DNA of 64,000 nt from Comamonas avium. GTDB lineage: Bacteria; Pseudomonadota; Gammaproteobacteria; Burkholderiales; Burkholderiaceae_C. The notes under the pieces are model-generated. The model ran no database searches, was not told the DNA's origin, and was given only the letters and a program-made list of their open reading frames with translations. Shown here one piece after another: positions 52,336-60,320 of this stretch. Both the position numbers and the translations under genes were made by a program. Numbering within the stretch: position 1 is the stretch's first letter; each line of letters starts with the position of its first letter. The stretch covers positions 209,214 to 273,213 of the forward strand of contig NZ_JACSQK010000006.1 of NCBI RefSeq assembly GCF_014836675.1, read 5' to 3'.

Positions 52336-52380
52336 ATGCGGCCTAACTTGATTTAGACGACAAGCGAAAAAGGCTTGTCG
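52336..52380 (-). other. attI-like cassette boundary
   Basis: On the minus strand GTCGTCTAAATCAAG is followed by TTAGGC, resembling the class 1 attI1 core (C-C-T-A-A-A-A-C-A-A-A-G followed by TTAGGC) that I recall. A 9-bp hairpin (ACGACAAGC with GCTTGTCGT, 52357-52381) is next to it. It may be an attI, a former attC half, or the original target. Confidence 0.5.
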
Positions 52381-52560
52381 TTCTTATAAAAATTAATCTA
52401 TTTGCATTTTTTAGAGTGAGCAATCACAAGCCAACTTTTTAGGTAAACCTAAATATTTTGAGATTGCAGTTGGTCTAGACTGGACGAAGGCCAATGTCGA
52501 AATGATTGTCTGCTCCTGGCCGGATGCAGTCTGTGACTAATGCATTTATTCACAGAGTAT

Positions 52561-53256
52561 CTAAAGCTTTTTCCCATTCCACGCCCACACCACACGTCCC
52601 AGTACGTTCAACTGGTGGTCACCGTTGAGTACATCTACGGTCTTGATGTTGGTGTTGTCAGAGCTGACTTCCATGGCTCCATCCATGCGCACGCGCACAC
52701 GCTTGATGTAGAGCTGGCCGCGCACCTCGAGCACGTACACGCCTTCTATGCTGGATGGGTCGCGTGAGCCCACGTCTACCAGCAGCACATCACCGCTGCT
52801 AAAGGTGGGGGCCATGCTTTCGCCATGGGCGTGGATGAACTTCAGCTCTCGAATATTGCCGGGGCGAATGTGCTGGTTGATCCAGTGCGATGACAGGGCC
52901 AGATCGCCCACCACATAGTCTGCATCCAGCATCTCATTGCCGGGGCCCATGCTGCCGCAATTGGCCAGCAGGGGGATGCGAACCAAGTCTTCAGACTCCA
53001 TCACGGCCTGTGTCTGGTTGATAACTATCGGCGACGTCGAGCCAGCGCTCATTGAACCTTCTCCAGTGAGCAGCCAAGCGGCACGCACACCAATCACAGT
53101 TTCAGCAGTCATGGCACCTGCGCGTGAAACGCCGCGTGTCTCCCAGTTCTTCACAGTCTGAGGCGATTCGTTGAGAAGGCGAGCGACTGCCGATTGGCCG
53201 GAGACATCTCGCATTTGTTTGGCTGCTTGATAGAGCCGTTCTGTAGAAGCGTGCAT
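52561..53256 (-). CDS. cI: Phage CI/LexA-like repressor (XRE + S24 peptidase)
   Basis: This 231-aa protein has a helix-turn-helix (residues about 10-60), a Cys-Gly at 100-101 as probable cleavage site, and an S24 peptidase dyad Ser147 (H-A-H-G-E-S-M-A-P) and Lys185. RecA-stimulated self-cleavage would trigger induction. The start at 53256 fits the family; the frame stays open upstream through the operators to 53340. It lies divergent to the Cro-like gene with three matching operators between them. Confidence 0.9.
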   Translation of the reverse strand: MHASTERLYQAAKQMRDVSGQSAVARLLNESPQTVKNWETRGVSRAGAMTAETVIGVRAAWLLTGEGSMSAGSTSPIVINQTQAVMESEDLVRIPLLANCGSMGPGNEMLDADYVVGDLALSSHWINQHIRPGNIRELKFIHAHGESMAPTFSSGDVLLVDVGSRDPSSIEGVYVLEVRGQLYIKRVRVRMDGAMEVSSDNTNIKTVDVLNGDHQLNVLGRVVWAWNGKKL

Positions 53257-53276
53257 GTGTGAAATTTTCTGTTTAG

Positions 53277-53330
53277 TAAACAAAATGTTGTTAAACGCAA
53301 TGTTTGACTTTTGTTTAAACCGAATGTTTA
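53277..53330. promoter_or_regulatory. Right operator cluster (OR-like)
   Basis: Three copies of TAAACA-N3-TGTTTA lie at 53277-53291, 53292-53306 and 53316-53330, between the divergent cI and cro-like genes. One (53316) has one change, the others one to two. Confidence 0.78.
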
Positions 53331-53338
53331 ATTTGCGC

Positions 53339-53587
53339 ATGCATCAAGACGAAAAGCTTATTACTCGGTTCGGCGGCGTAGTGAAGTTCGCAACGCGCTT
53401 GGGCTTTGACCTTAAAAAAGGCGGTGCTCAGCGTGTCCAGAACTGGAAGAGTCGTGGCATTCCCGCTGCTATCGAACGCGATAACCCGTGGATTGCCCAA
53501 GAGCGAAGCCTTATACGCAGTAGTACCTACCTGCGCGATGCCCCCTTGCCCCAAGCGACGCAGGAGGTGGCGCATGGGCTGGATTGA
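53339..53587 (+). CDS. Cro/YdaS-like phage regulator
   Basis: This 82-aa protein has a helix-turn-helix of the Cro/YdaS type (V-K-F-A-T-R-L-G-F-D-L to W-K-S-R-G-I-P-A-A-I-E). It is divergent from cI and should favour the lytic path. The ATG at 53339 has no Shine-Dalgarno sequence, so the transcript may be leaderless or start further upstream at 53324. Its last residues (Q-E-V-A-H-G) repeat at the end of the 75-aa gene downstream. Confidence 0.8.
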   Translation: MHQDEKLITRFGGVVKFATRLGFDLKKGGAQRVQNWKSRGIPAAIERDNPWIAQERSLIRSSTYLRDAPLPQATQEVAHGLD

Positions 53588-53634
53588 TCCTCAAAAAGAA
53601 AAGGAAGCCTTGGGGTTGCTGATCGCCGGGGGTG

Positions 53635-53871
53635 TCAGCTCGTTACGTGCGAGAGCCAATCGCGCATGCGGTCAATTGCAATCAGGCGGCTTTCAGGAAC
53701 GGTCTTGTTCAGCAGCGCTGTCTCCACCGCTTGAAGCCGCTTCAGGCCCGATTCACGGAACTGGTGTTTGTCCATCGTGCTTTCGGCCACTGCAAGCAGC
53801 AGCGCAGTCAGCGCATCAATCTGACCGTGGAGGTAATGAATGTCTTCGTTAAGTGGCTTTTCAGTAGACAT
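53635..53871 (-). CDS. Small helical phage protein (78 aa)
   Basis: This 78-aa helical protein (M-S-T-E-K-P-L-N-E-D-I-H) has AGGAG six bases before its ATG and an amphipathic composition. It lies on the minus strand inside the otherwise plus-strand right arm, opposite a possible plus-strand frame (53574-53852). I prefer this one for its start signal and composition. It resembles the 80-aa minus gene at 54962. Confidence 0.6.
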   Translation of the reverse strand: MSTEKPLNEDIHYLHGQIDALTALLLAVAESTMDKHQFRESGLKRLQAVETALLNKTVPESRLIAIDRMRDWLSHVTS

Positions 53872-53951
53872 GGTTGCTCCTTTTTTTGGAATGGTGATGA
53901 CTGTCAATAAAGCTAGTACGCGTATTTGTGGACAGGTGAAGGTAGGTGTCT

Positions 53952-54179
53952 ATGGGTTCTAACGAGCGTTTTTTCTGGATTGCGTTTTCTGGGGGCATGT
54001 TTATGTCCAATGTGGTTGGCGGCCTGCTTCCGAATGCGCTGCACCACTTTTGGCCTGATCGTTTTGACCGGCCCAAAAGCAGCCAGTGCGAGAAAGGTGC
54101 ACCAGCGCCAAAAGTACCTGCAGCGTTGTTGCGTGAGGTGCCCGTGCCTTCTGCGGCGCAGGAGGTGGCGCATGGCTGA
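53952..54179 (+). CDS. Small membrane-associated phage protein (75 aa)
   Basis: This 75-aa protein has a hydrophobic N-terminal half (F-F-W-I-A-F-S-G-G-M-F-M) and a polar, Pro-rich end. AAGG precedes the ATG at 53952. Its end (S-A-A-Q-E-V-A-H-G) and the next start overlap in a CAGGAGGTGGCGCATGG segment found also at the end of the cro-like gene. Confidence 0.6.
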   Translation: MGSNERFFWIAFSGGMFMSNVVGGLLPNALHHFWPDRFDRPKSSQCEKGAPAPKVPAALLREVPVPSAAQEVAHG

Positions 54180-54672
54180 TCCACAGAGGCGTGATGGATT
54201 GGATGCGCAATCAATAACCGGCGCATTTGCAGGTAACGCCAGCACAACAGCGCGTGCATTGCGGGTGCCTTGCAAGGTGGTCATCAAGGCGGTGCAGTTT
54301 GTGACGGCAGAGCGTGACTGGCTGATCAGTCTTTGGGAGGCAGGCGCGATTTGTCGATCGCAGTGCGAGCGGCTTGCGGTGCTGTTGGATTTGTGCCCTC
54401 TTGATGCCCATCGCCCTCTACAAGCTGAAGACGTTCGCAAAGCTGCGCAAACACTACCTGCGCACGTGCATCTGCAATCTGGTGAAGTACATAGCGCTAT
54501 CGCATTCATCGTCATTAACTTGCTGCCCGATGGCCGTGCAAGCATTTCATCAACGTGTGGCGGCAAGCCAGATGCTTCGTATTTCCCGACGGCAGATGCC
54601 AGAGTGAGCAAGGAAGTGAATGGATTGCTGGCTGAGTTGCGTGAGCGACTGTGTGGAGTTACTCCGCAGTGA
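54172..54672 (+). CDS. Hypothetical phage protein (166 aa)
   Basis: This 166-aa protein begins M-A-D-P-Q-R-R-D and has no recognised domain. A cluster of cysteines in residues 60-85 could bind metal. GGAGG lies seven bases before the ATG. It overlaps the previous gene by eight bases, so translation is coupled. It is an early-region accessory gene. Confidence 0.6.
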   Translation: MADPQRRDGLDAQSITGAFAGNASTTARALRVPCKVVIKAVQFVTAERDWLISLWEAGAICRSQCERLAVLLDLCPLDAHRPLQAEDVRKAAQTLPAHVHLQSGEVHSAIAFIVINLLPDGRASISSTCGGKPDASYFPTADARVSKEVNGLLAELRERLCGVTPQ

Positions 54673-54865
54673 TTTTGTACACCTCGTTGAACTCGATTTG
54701 CACACTGCGCGGTCCGTCTACAGGGCCACGATCTTTGAATCTGTACAGAGTCAAAGGAGAGTCTGCAGAGCCGAAGTACACGTTGTCGTCGTCTTTGAGG
54801 GTGTCTAGAAGCTCTGCGAGTTTTTCTTTGAATTCTGCTCCGCTCATCATTTTTCTTTCGTTCAT
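54659..54865 (-). CDS. Small phage protein (68 aa)
   Basis: This 68-aa acidic protein (M-N-E-R-K-M-M-S-G-A-E-F-K-E-K-L) has an amphipathic N-terminal helix and a beta-rich C-terminus. AAGGAGG lies seven bases before the ATG. It is convergent with the 166-aa gene, overlapping it by 14 bases. Confidence 0.6.
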   Translation of the reverse strand: MNERKMMSGAEFKEKLAELLDTLKDDDNVYFGSADSPLTLYRFKDRGPVDGPRSVQIEFNEVYKITAE

Positions 54866-54961
54866 GTCCGCCCTCCTTGGCGTTGGTTGTGTGAGAGCTC
54901 CCATCGTAGCCAAGGCAGGGGCGGGCACCTATTCGAAGATGACGGGCGGCCTGCATGCCGC

Positions 54962-55204
54962 TTACCCCACCACGATGCGTTGCAGCCTGCGCAGGGCTTG
55001 CACTTCCTCAAGCGTGGCACTTTTGGTCATTTGCATTTTTGCGGTGGTCATGTCCAGCCAGGCATTCATGCGGTCAGCGGTGAAGCCTTTGCGTTCGCAT
55101 TCCAGAATGGTGGCCATTTGGGCGAGGAACTCTTCCAAAGCAGTAACGCGCAGTTTGAGGATGGCGAATTCTTGTGCTGTGGGCGTTGGTGCTTCGTTTT
55201 GCAT
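54962..55204 (-). CDS. Small helical phage protein (80 aa)
   Basis: This 80-aa helical protein (M-Q-N-E-A-P-T-P-T-A) ends with a basic, Leu-rich helix (A-L-R-R-L-Q-R-I-V-V-G). AGGAG lies seven bases before the ATG, and the start lies 27 bases from the divergent CII start, so they share a control region. Function is unknown. Confidence 0.6.
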   Translation of the reverse strand: MQNEAPTPTAQEFAILKLRVTALEEFLAQMATILECERKGFTADRMNAWLDMTTAKMQMTKSATLEEVQALRRLQRIVVG

Positions 55205-55231
55205 GCTGGCTCCTGAACAGGGGGTGTTGCT

Positions 55232-55759
55232 GTGACGGGATTGAGTTTCTCTGCCGCGGCTTTTCAGGTCTATGGCGAAAAGCAGCCGCATGCCGACATT
55301 GCCCGTGGCATGGATGTGCTGGATGCCGCCTTCCTGATTGCGCAAGAGACACCCGGCGGTGTGCAAGTGCTGGCACAGCGCATGGGTGTGTCGCCCAACA
55401 CGTTGCAGCACAAGCTCAACCCCAACAACACAACGCACCACCTGTCTCTGAAAGAAGCGGTGGCCTTGCAGATGGTGTCTGGCCTGCCGTATGTGCTGTT
55501 TGCCATGTCGGCCGCGCTGGACCATGTTTGCCTGCGCTCTCGCCCGGATGTGGCGGAGGGTGATGCCTGGGAGGCATTCCGCTTTTTGCAGCAGGCGATG
55601 GGTGAGTTAACTGCGGCGGCTGCCGATGCGTTGCGCGGCAACGGTGCCGTAAGTGGCAATGCACACCGCCGTGTTGAGCATCACGCCAATGAGGCGATTG
55701 CCGGCATCAGTGCGCTGGTGGCCGCCGTTGCGGCCCGTGTGCCCAGGCGGGAGGGCTGA
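55232..55759 (+). CDS. Phage regulatory CII-like protein
   Basis: This 175-aa protein of the phage CII family (CP76-type) has a helix-turn-helix-like region (Q-V-L-A-Q-R-M-G-V-S-P-N-T-L-Q-H-K-L-N-P) and a helical C-terminus. It starts with GTG at 55232 after AGGGGG. Such CII proteins activate the lysogeny promoter for cI and int. It is coupled to the next gene, with one base between. Confidence 0.8.
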   Translation: MTGLSFSAAAFQVYGEKQPHADIARGMDVLDAAFLIAQETPGGVQVLAQRMGVSPNTLQHKLNPNNTTHHLSLKEAVALQMVSGLPYVLFAMSAALDHVCLRSRPDVAEGDAWEAFRFLQQAMGELTAAAADALRGNGAVSGNAHRRVEHHANEAIAGISALVAAVAARVPRREG

Positions 55760-55760
55760 T

Positions 55761-56591
55761 ATGCACATTCAAATTAGCGCCCAGGTGATGAACCAGGCCG
55801 AACTGCTGAAGCAGTTGCACGGCCTGACTGGCCAGCAGGCCGCACGGGCCTACGCCAAAGCGCTGAACGATGTGGGCTTTGAAGTGCGCCGTGCCATGCA
55901 GGACGAGATGCGGGCGGTGTTTGACCGGCCCACCAGCTACATCTTGCGCAGCCCGCGTGTGCGCATGGCCAAGCCAGACAAGCTGAGCGTGACGATCGAG
56001 CCCGCCTACATGGGCGGCAAGGGCGTTGACCCGCAAAAGATTCTGAATGCTCAGGCCTGGGGTGGCCGCCGCCATGACAAGCGCAGTGAGGTGGCCCTGC
56101 GCCGTGCAGGCATCTTGCCCACGGGATATCAGACGGCCATTCCTGATGAAAAGCGGGGCGGTCCGTACCCCGGCAGCGATGACGGCAGGGGCAATCTGCG
56201 TGGCGCATTTTTGGTGCAGCTGATCAGCTACTTCCGGGCGTTTGGTGAGCAGGGCTACAAGGCCAACATGAGCGCCAAGGGCTACCAGCGCGTGCACCGA
56301 GGCACCAAACGGCAGGCAGGGCGGCGCTACTTTGTGGCGTATGGCGCGCTGCGTGGTGGGCCACGCATCACCAAAAAAGGCGATGCAGATGAGCGCACCG
56401 CCCACCTGCAGCCGGGCATCTGGGGCGTAAGTGGCACGGGCGGCGCAGATCTGCGACCGGTGCTGCTGTTTGTGAAGGCTGGCACGTACCAGCCCCGGCT
56501 GGACATGGACAAGGTGGCCCAACGGGCCGATGCCGAGGCGTATCTGGCCCGGCGCATTCGTTATCGCCTGCGTGAGGTTGCTGGCGTGTAG
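55761..56591 (+). CDS. Phage protein, possible minor tail protein Z-like (276 aa)
   Basis: This 276-aa basic protein has an N-terminal helix with L-L-K-Q-L-H-G-L-T-G-Q-Q-A-A-R-A and a C-terminal part (V-L-L-F-V-K-A-G-T-Y-Q-P-R) that resembles, by pattern only, lambda minor tail protein Z. Its location in the CII-replication region is odd for a tail protein. Other functions are possible. It follows CII after one base. Confidence 0.45.
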   Translation: MHIQISAQVMNQAELLKQLHGLTGQQAARAYAKALNDVGFEVRRAMQDEMRAVFDRPTSYILRSPRVRMAKPDKLSVTIEPAYMGGKGVDPQKILNAQAWGGRRHDKRSEVALRRAGILPTGYQTAIPDEKRGGPYPGSDDGRGNLRGAFLVQLISYFRAFGEQGYKANMSAKGYQRVHRGTKRQAGRRYFVAYGALRGGPRITKKGDADERTAHLQPGIWGVSGTGGADLRPVLLFVKAGTYQPRLDMDKVAQRADAEAYLARRIRYRLREVAGV

Positions 56592-56625
56592 CCAGTGCGT
56601 GCGCAGATATCAAAGGAGATCAAGC

Positions 56626-56964
56626 ATGTATCACAACCCCACCGTGACCGGGCATGACACCAGCGCAGAAGCCTTTGCCGCCATGGGCAACGAAGGGCGC
56701 CGCCGCCTGAACGAGCGGCTGTATGAGTCGCTGCGCCATGCCCACCAGTACGGCACGCGTGACATGAGCCGCCGTGAGCTGCGTGGCTACCACCACCAGC
56801 AGACAGGCGAGTGGCTGGAGCTGTCCAGCGTGGCCAGCACGGTCAACGCCTTGCTGGCCGCAGGCAAGCTGGAAGAGGGCGAGGCACGCATGTGCAGTCA
56901 GTCCAGCCGACAGCGGCTAGTGATGCCTGTGCGCTGCAAGGCGCGACAGGTGCGTCTGGACTGA
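56626..56964 (+). CDS. Hypothetical phage protein (112 aa)
   Basis: This 112-aa protein, with H-A-H-Q-Y-G-T-R-D-M-S-R-R-E-L and a region that may fold as a winged helix (S-S-V-A-S-T-V-N-A-L-L-A-A-G-K-L), is preceded by AAAGGAG seven bases before the ATG. It could be a small DNA-binding protein of the replication region. Confidence 0.6.
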   Translation: MYHNPTVTGHDTSAEAFAAMGNEGRRRLNERLYESLRHAHQYGTRDMSRRELRGYHHQQTGEWLELSSVASTVNALLAAGKLEEGEARMCSQSSRQRLVMPVRCKARQVRLD

Positions 56965-56979
56965 TATCGAAAGCGTTAT

Positions 56980-57936
56980 ATGAGCACCATCATCATGTCC
57001 ACCTGTTGGCCGCTGCAGGGTATGTCGCCCTCGCAAAAGGCCGTTCTGATATCGCTGGCTGATCAGGCGAATGACGACGGCGTTTGCTGGCCCGGTATTG
57101 GCACGATTGCCAGGCGCACCTGCCTGTCGGAGCGTGCAGTGCAAGAGGCACTGTCGTGGCTGCAGAAAGTAGGGCTGGTTTACCGCGAATACCGCTTGAA
57201 CTCCAGCACCAGTTACACCATTACGCCGGGGCGTTTTGATCCGGCAAAAGCACCCGTTGCCCGCAGCCGTTTAAAGGCAGGTGGTGCAGATGGCGCACCC
57301 CCCGCAGATAGCGCACCCCCCGCACAAGGCGCACCAGGGGGTGAACCAGGCGCACCTGTACCCCCGCAGGAGGCGCACCCCAGGGGTGCGCCAAGCGCAC
57401 CCAAATCATCATTGAACCGTAATAGGAACCATCAAAGAACCGCCATCTGCGCGGGCGGCGAGCGCGAGGCTTTGCCAGAACCGCATGAACTGCCTCAACC
57501 GGGGGCCGGTGGCAGCCATGCGCTGGCAGGCACGGTGTGCCAGCTGCTCAAGCGGATGGGCATGGGCTTGGTCAACCCGGGCAATGCAAAGCTGAACGCG
57601 CTGCTCAACGCCGGGGTCTCGGTCGGGCAGATCGAGGACGCTGCCCGCAAGGCGCTGGACAAGGGCAAAACCTTCACCTACGCCTTGGCGATCGTGGAGC
57701 GCGAAGAGCGCGATGCCCGAGACCTGGGCAAGCAGCTGGAGCTGCAGCGGGTTGACCAGCAGGCGGGCACAGAAACCTTCGCCCAGCGTGCGGCGCGGCT
57801 TCGCATGGAAGAGATTGCGCCCATGGCGGCCCGCAAAGTGCCCGGTGCGGTCAGCGCTTTTGAGCGTGCTCAGGCGTTCATGAACGGCGGCGATGTGACC
57901 GATGTCACGCCCGTTCAGCAGCGGATTGGGGGTTGA
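56980..57936 (+). CDS. Phage replication initiator-like protein (O-like)
   Basis: This 318-aa protein has a winged helix-turn-helix (about residues 15-75, A-N-D-D-G-V-C-W-P-G-I-G-T-I-A-R-R-T-C-L-S-E-R-A-V), a Pro/Ala/Gly-rich linker (about 100-145) and a C-terminal helical domain. Domain order and place before a P-like gene match lambda O. The linker is coded by repeated GCGCACC units (57292-57401), likely the origin itself. Confidence 0.75.
   Translation: MSTIIMSTCWPLQGMSPSQKAVLISLADQANDDGVCWPGIGTIARRTCLSERAVQEALSWLQKVGLVYREYRLNSSTSYTITPGRFDPAKAPVARSRLKAGGADGAPPADSAPPAQGAPGGEPGAPVPPQEAHPRGAPSAPKSSLNRNRNHQRTAICAGGEREALPEPHELPQPGAGGSHALAGTVCQLLKRMGMGLVNPGNAKLNALLNAGVSVGQIEDAARKALDKGKTFTYALAIVEREERDARDLGKQLELQRVDQQAGTETFAQRAARLRMEEIAPMAARKVPGAVSAFERAQAFMNGGDVTDVTPVQQRIGG
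57292..57401. repeat. Iteron-like repeats, candidate phage origin
   Basis: The octamer RGCGCACC occurs directly at 57292, 57310, 57328, 57349, 57372 and 57394, the first three spaced by 18 bases, with one inverted copy (GGTGCGCC, 57385-57392). They lie inside the initiator gene, as lambda iterons lie inside O. Confidence 0.65.
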
Positions 57937-57938
57937 GC

Positions 57939-58400
57939 ATGGCTGTCGAATCGTTTCCCGAGGTGATCGATGCCATCTTTGCCAAGCTGGCCGTGCGCTA
58001 CGGCGCATTGTGGCTGCGCCAGTGGGATGGCATCGACATGAACTTGGTCAAAAGCGACTGGGGCAGCGAGCTGGTGGGCTTTGGCGAAAACCTTGAACCA
58101 CTGCGCTACGCCTTGCGCCATCTGCCTGAGCGTGCACCCAACGTGATCCAGTTCCGTGCCATTGCCAACCAGTGCCCGCTGCCCGAGTTCAAGCAACTGC
58201 CCGCTCCAGCGGCTGACCCCGCCGTGGTGGCTGAGCAGCTGGCAAAGCAGACCGAGATCCGCAAGGCCATCACCCCTCGTGAGGACAGCAAAGAGTGGGC
58301 ACGCCGCCTGGTGGCTCGGCTGAACAACGGCGACAACAGCATCTCGCGCTATGCCGCCATGTCCGCCCGCATGGCGCTGGGCATGGAGGCCAAGCCGTGA
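57939..58400 (+). CDS. Phage replication protein P-like helicase loader
   Basis: This 153-aa protein of the replication protein P type (about residues 10-60, I-D-A-I-F-A-K-L-A-V-R-Y-G) has a helical C-terminus. It probably recruits the host DnaB helicase. ATG at 57939 lies three bases after the O-like stop. It overlaps the following 42-aa frame by one base. Confidence 0.7.
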   Translation: MAVESFPEVIDAIFAKLAVRYGALWLRQWDGIDMNLVKSDWGSELVGFGENLEPLRYALRHLPERAPNVIQFRAIANQCPLPEFKQLPAPAADPAVVAEQLAKQTEIRKAITPREDSKEWARRLVARLNNGDNSISRYAAMSARMALGMEAKP

Positions 58401-58528
58401 TGGGCACCGACTGCATCCACCGACCAGCGTGCCGCAGTGGTCGCGGGTCCTTCCCAGCCAGCCTGAGAGCGGGTAATTCGAACCGCGTGTTCGGACTGTT
58501 GTGTGATGTTCCTAAGGGGGTTAAGTGA
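58400..58528 (+). CDS. Small coupled frame between P-like and terminase genes (42 aa)
   Basis: A 42-aa Arg/Ser/Gly-rich frame starts at the P-like stop (TGATG) and ends with its stop overlapping the GTG of the terminase small subunit. Coupling at both ends is the only support. Composition is not distinctive. Confidence 0.4.
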   Translation: MGTDCIHRPACRSGRGSFPASLRAGNSNRVFGLLCDVPKGVK

Positions 58529-59067
58529 AGGTTCTGCCTTATCTGGATGCTCCTATTTCGCAAGCAGAGTTTGCAGAAATGATTGGCGTCAGCGAGGCCC
58601 GTATCAGCCAGCTGGTGAGCGACAGCGTGCTCACCCGGGGCGAAACGGCCCACGCCTGGCTCATCGCCTACTGCGAGCGTTTGCGCGACCAGGCGGCTGG
58701 CCGCTCTGGGCTGGGTGGCGCAGATCTGGTGCTGGAGCGTGCGCTGCTCACCCGCTCGCAGCGCGAAGCGCAGGACATGAAAAACGCTGTCGCCCGTGGG
58801 CAGTTCGCGCCGGTCGGCATCTTGGCTGATGTGCTGGGCGCGGCCAGCTCGGCAGTGGTTGACCGCATGGACCAGGTAGAGCCCCAGCTGCGCAAGTCCT
58901 GCCCGCAGTTGCCGATCGAGGCCATGACCACCGTCAAGCGCGTTATGGGCGATGCCCGCAATGAATGGATCCGCGTTACCTCCAAGCTGGTGAGCGACCA
59001 GATCGATGCCATGGCACTGACCGGTGATGACGAAGATGCAGAGCCTGATATCGAGGATGACGCATGA
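58525..59067 (+). CDS. Terminase small subunit (Nu1-like)
   Basis: This 180-aa protein has an N-terminal winged helix (A-E-F-A-E-M-I-G-V-S-E-A-R-I-S-Q-L) as in lambda Nu1, a linking helix and an acidic tail. It binds cos and helps load DNA into the large subunit. GTG at 58525 is preceded by AAGGGGG. It overlaps the large subunit by four bases. With the large subunit broken, it cannot act. Confidence 0.82.
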   Translation: MKVLPYLDAPISQAEFAEMIGVSEARISQLVSDSVLTRGETAHAWLIAYCERLRDQAAGRSGLGGADLVLERALLTRSQREAQDMKNAVARGQFAPVGILADVLGAASSAVVDRMDQVEPQLRKSCPQLPIEAMTTVKRVMGDARNEWIRVTSKLVSDQIDAMALTGDDEDAEPDIEDDA

Positions 59068-60320
59068 GCCGCCGCCTTGCCAAAGAAGCCGTGGCTGGCA
59101 TCAAAGCTGCCGTTGACTTGGGCTTGTCCAGCCTCAGCGCTGATTCACCCATGACCCTGTCTGAATGGGCCGCCCAGCACTTTCTGCTGGCCGGGGAATC
59201 TAGCCACCAAAAGGGCGGCTGGGTGGCGTGGCCGTTTCAGGTGGGCATTCTGGATTTCATGAGCGATGACCGCATTGAAGAGCTGGCCGTTAAAAAGTCC
59301 AAGCGCGTGGGCTACTCCAAGATGATCACCGCCTTTGTTTGCTACAACATTGCGCACCGCCGCCGCAAACAGGCGCTGTGCAGCCCACCGATGACGACCG
59401 CGACAGCTTCGTCAAGTCAGAGATTGAGCCGCTGCTTGACCCCAAAGACGGAGTGCCCGCCGTCATTGCCGCCCGCAAGCGCAGCAGTCGCATTGAAGAA
59501 ACCATCAAGTACAAAGCCTTTCGCGACAGCGTGCTGCACCTGCTGGGTGGCAAGGCCGCCCGGGCCTACCGCCGTATTACCGTGGCCGTTGCCATTCTGG
59601 ATGAGTGGACTGCCTTTGACCAAACCGTGGGCGCCAGCAAAGACAAAACCTCTGGCTCGCCCGGTAGCTTGGCCAAGGGCCGGCTGGAAGGCGCCCCGTA
59701 CCCCAAGTTTGTGGGCGGCAGCACGCCCGGCATCAAAGGTTTCTGCCACGTCAGCCGCGCGTGTGAAGACGCTGACGACGAAGTCACCTACCTCATCGAA
59801 TGCCCGCACTGTGATATCGAGCACGCCCTGACATGGGGTGGCCCCGAGGTGCTGCACGGTTTCAAGTGGGAGGCGGGCCAGCCCGACACCGTCTGCCACA
59901 TCTGCCCGCATTGCCGCCAAGCCATCACCCAGGCCGACTACATGCCCGGCGGCTGGCCGTTGACTGGCGCATGGGTCTGCCGCAAATCTGGCAAACGCTT
60001 TGGCGCAGACCAGACATGGCGTGATGCCCGCGGCCAGCCCTGCGCGCCACCGCGCACGCTGGGCGTACACGTGTGGGCCGCGTACAGCCCCCAGCGACCA
60101 TGGTCATCCATCGTGGATGAGTATGAAAAAGCCAGCCGCGCCTTGGTAGAAGGCGACGCCGGGCCCATGACCACCTTCACCAATGAAACACTGGGCGAGG
60201 CCTGGGAGTTGAAAGGCGAGGGCGCAGACCAGCACGTACTGCAAGCACGGGCAGAACCCTACGCCCTGCACACCGTGCCCGTTGGCGGTCTCATGCTCTT
60301 TGCCGGGGTAGACGTGCAGA
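59064..60320 (+). pseudogene. Terminase large subunit (GpA family), frameshifted and truncated
   Basis: The frame from 59064 is GpA-like up to about residue 105, with the Walker-A-like K-S-K-R-V-G-Y-S-K-M. It then shifts near 59380: the codon TG-C-AG would read TGG-CAG if one G were restored, and the second frame continues with D-D-D-R-D-S-F-V-K-S-E-I-E-P. Walker B (A-I-L-D-E-W) and C-P-H-C zinc motifs follow. It ends inside the nuclease domain (G-V-D-V-Q near 60318), joined to unrelated DNA. Confidence 0.85.

Larger units (their letters stand above)
50845..52346 (-). mobile_element. Integron gene cassette insertion (two cassettes, no integrase)
   Basis: 1502 bp lie between G/TTAGGC (52347/52346) and the end of the second attC (50845). 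The 5' boundary GTTAGGCCGCAT is followed at once by a start codon, and the gene's stop lies in GCCTAAC. Both cassettes face the same way as cI. No intI is seen. This is inferred from sequence features alone. Confidence 0.65.

Noticed and set aside
53574..53852. Plus-strand frame after the cro-like gene
   Set aside because: It has a good GGAGG and start, but most of it lies opposite a minus-strand gene with better coding character. It may be a decayed copy, so it is treated as a finding, not a gene.
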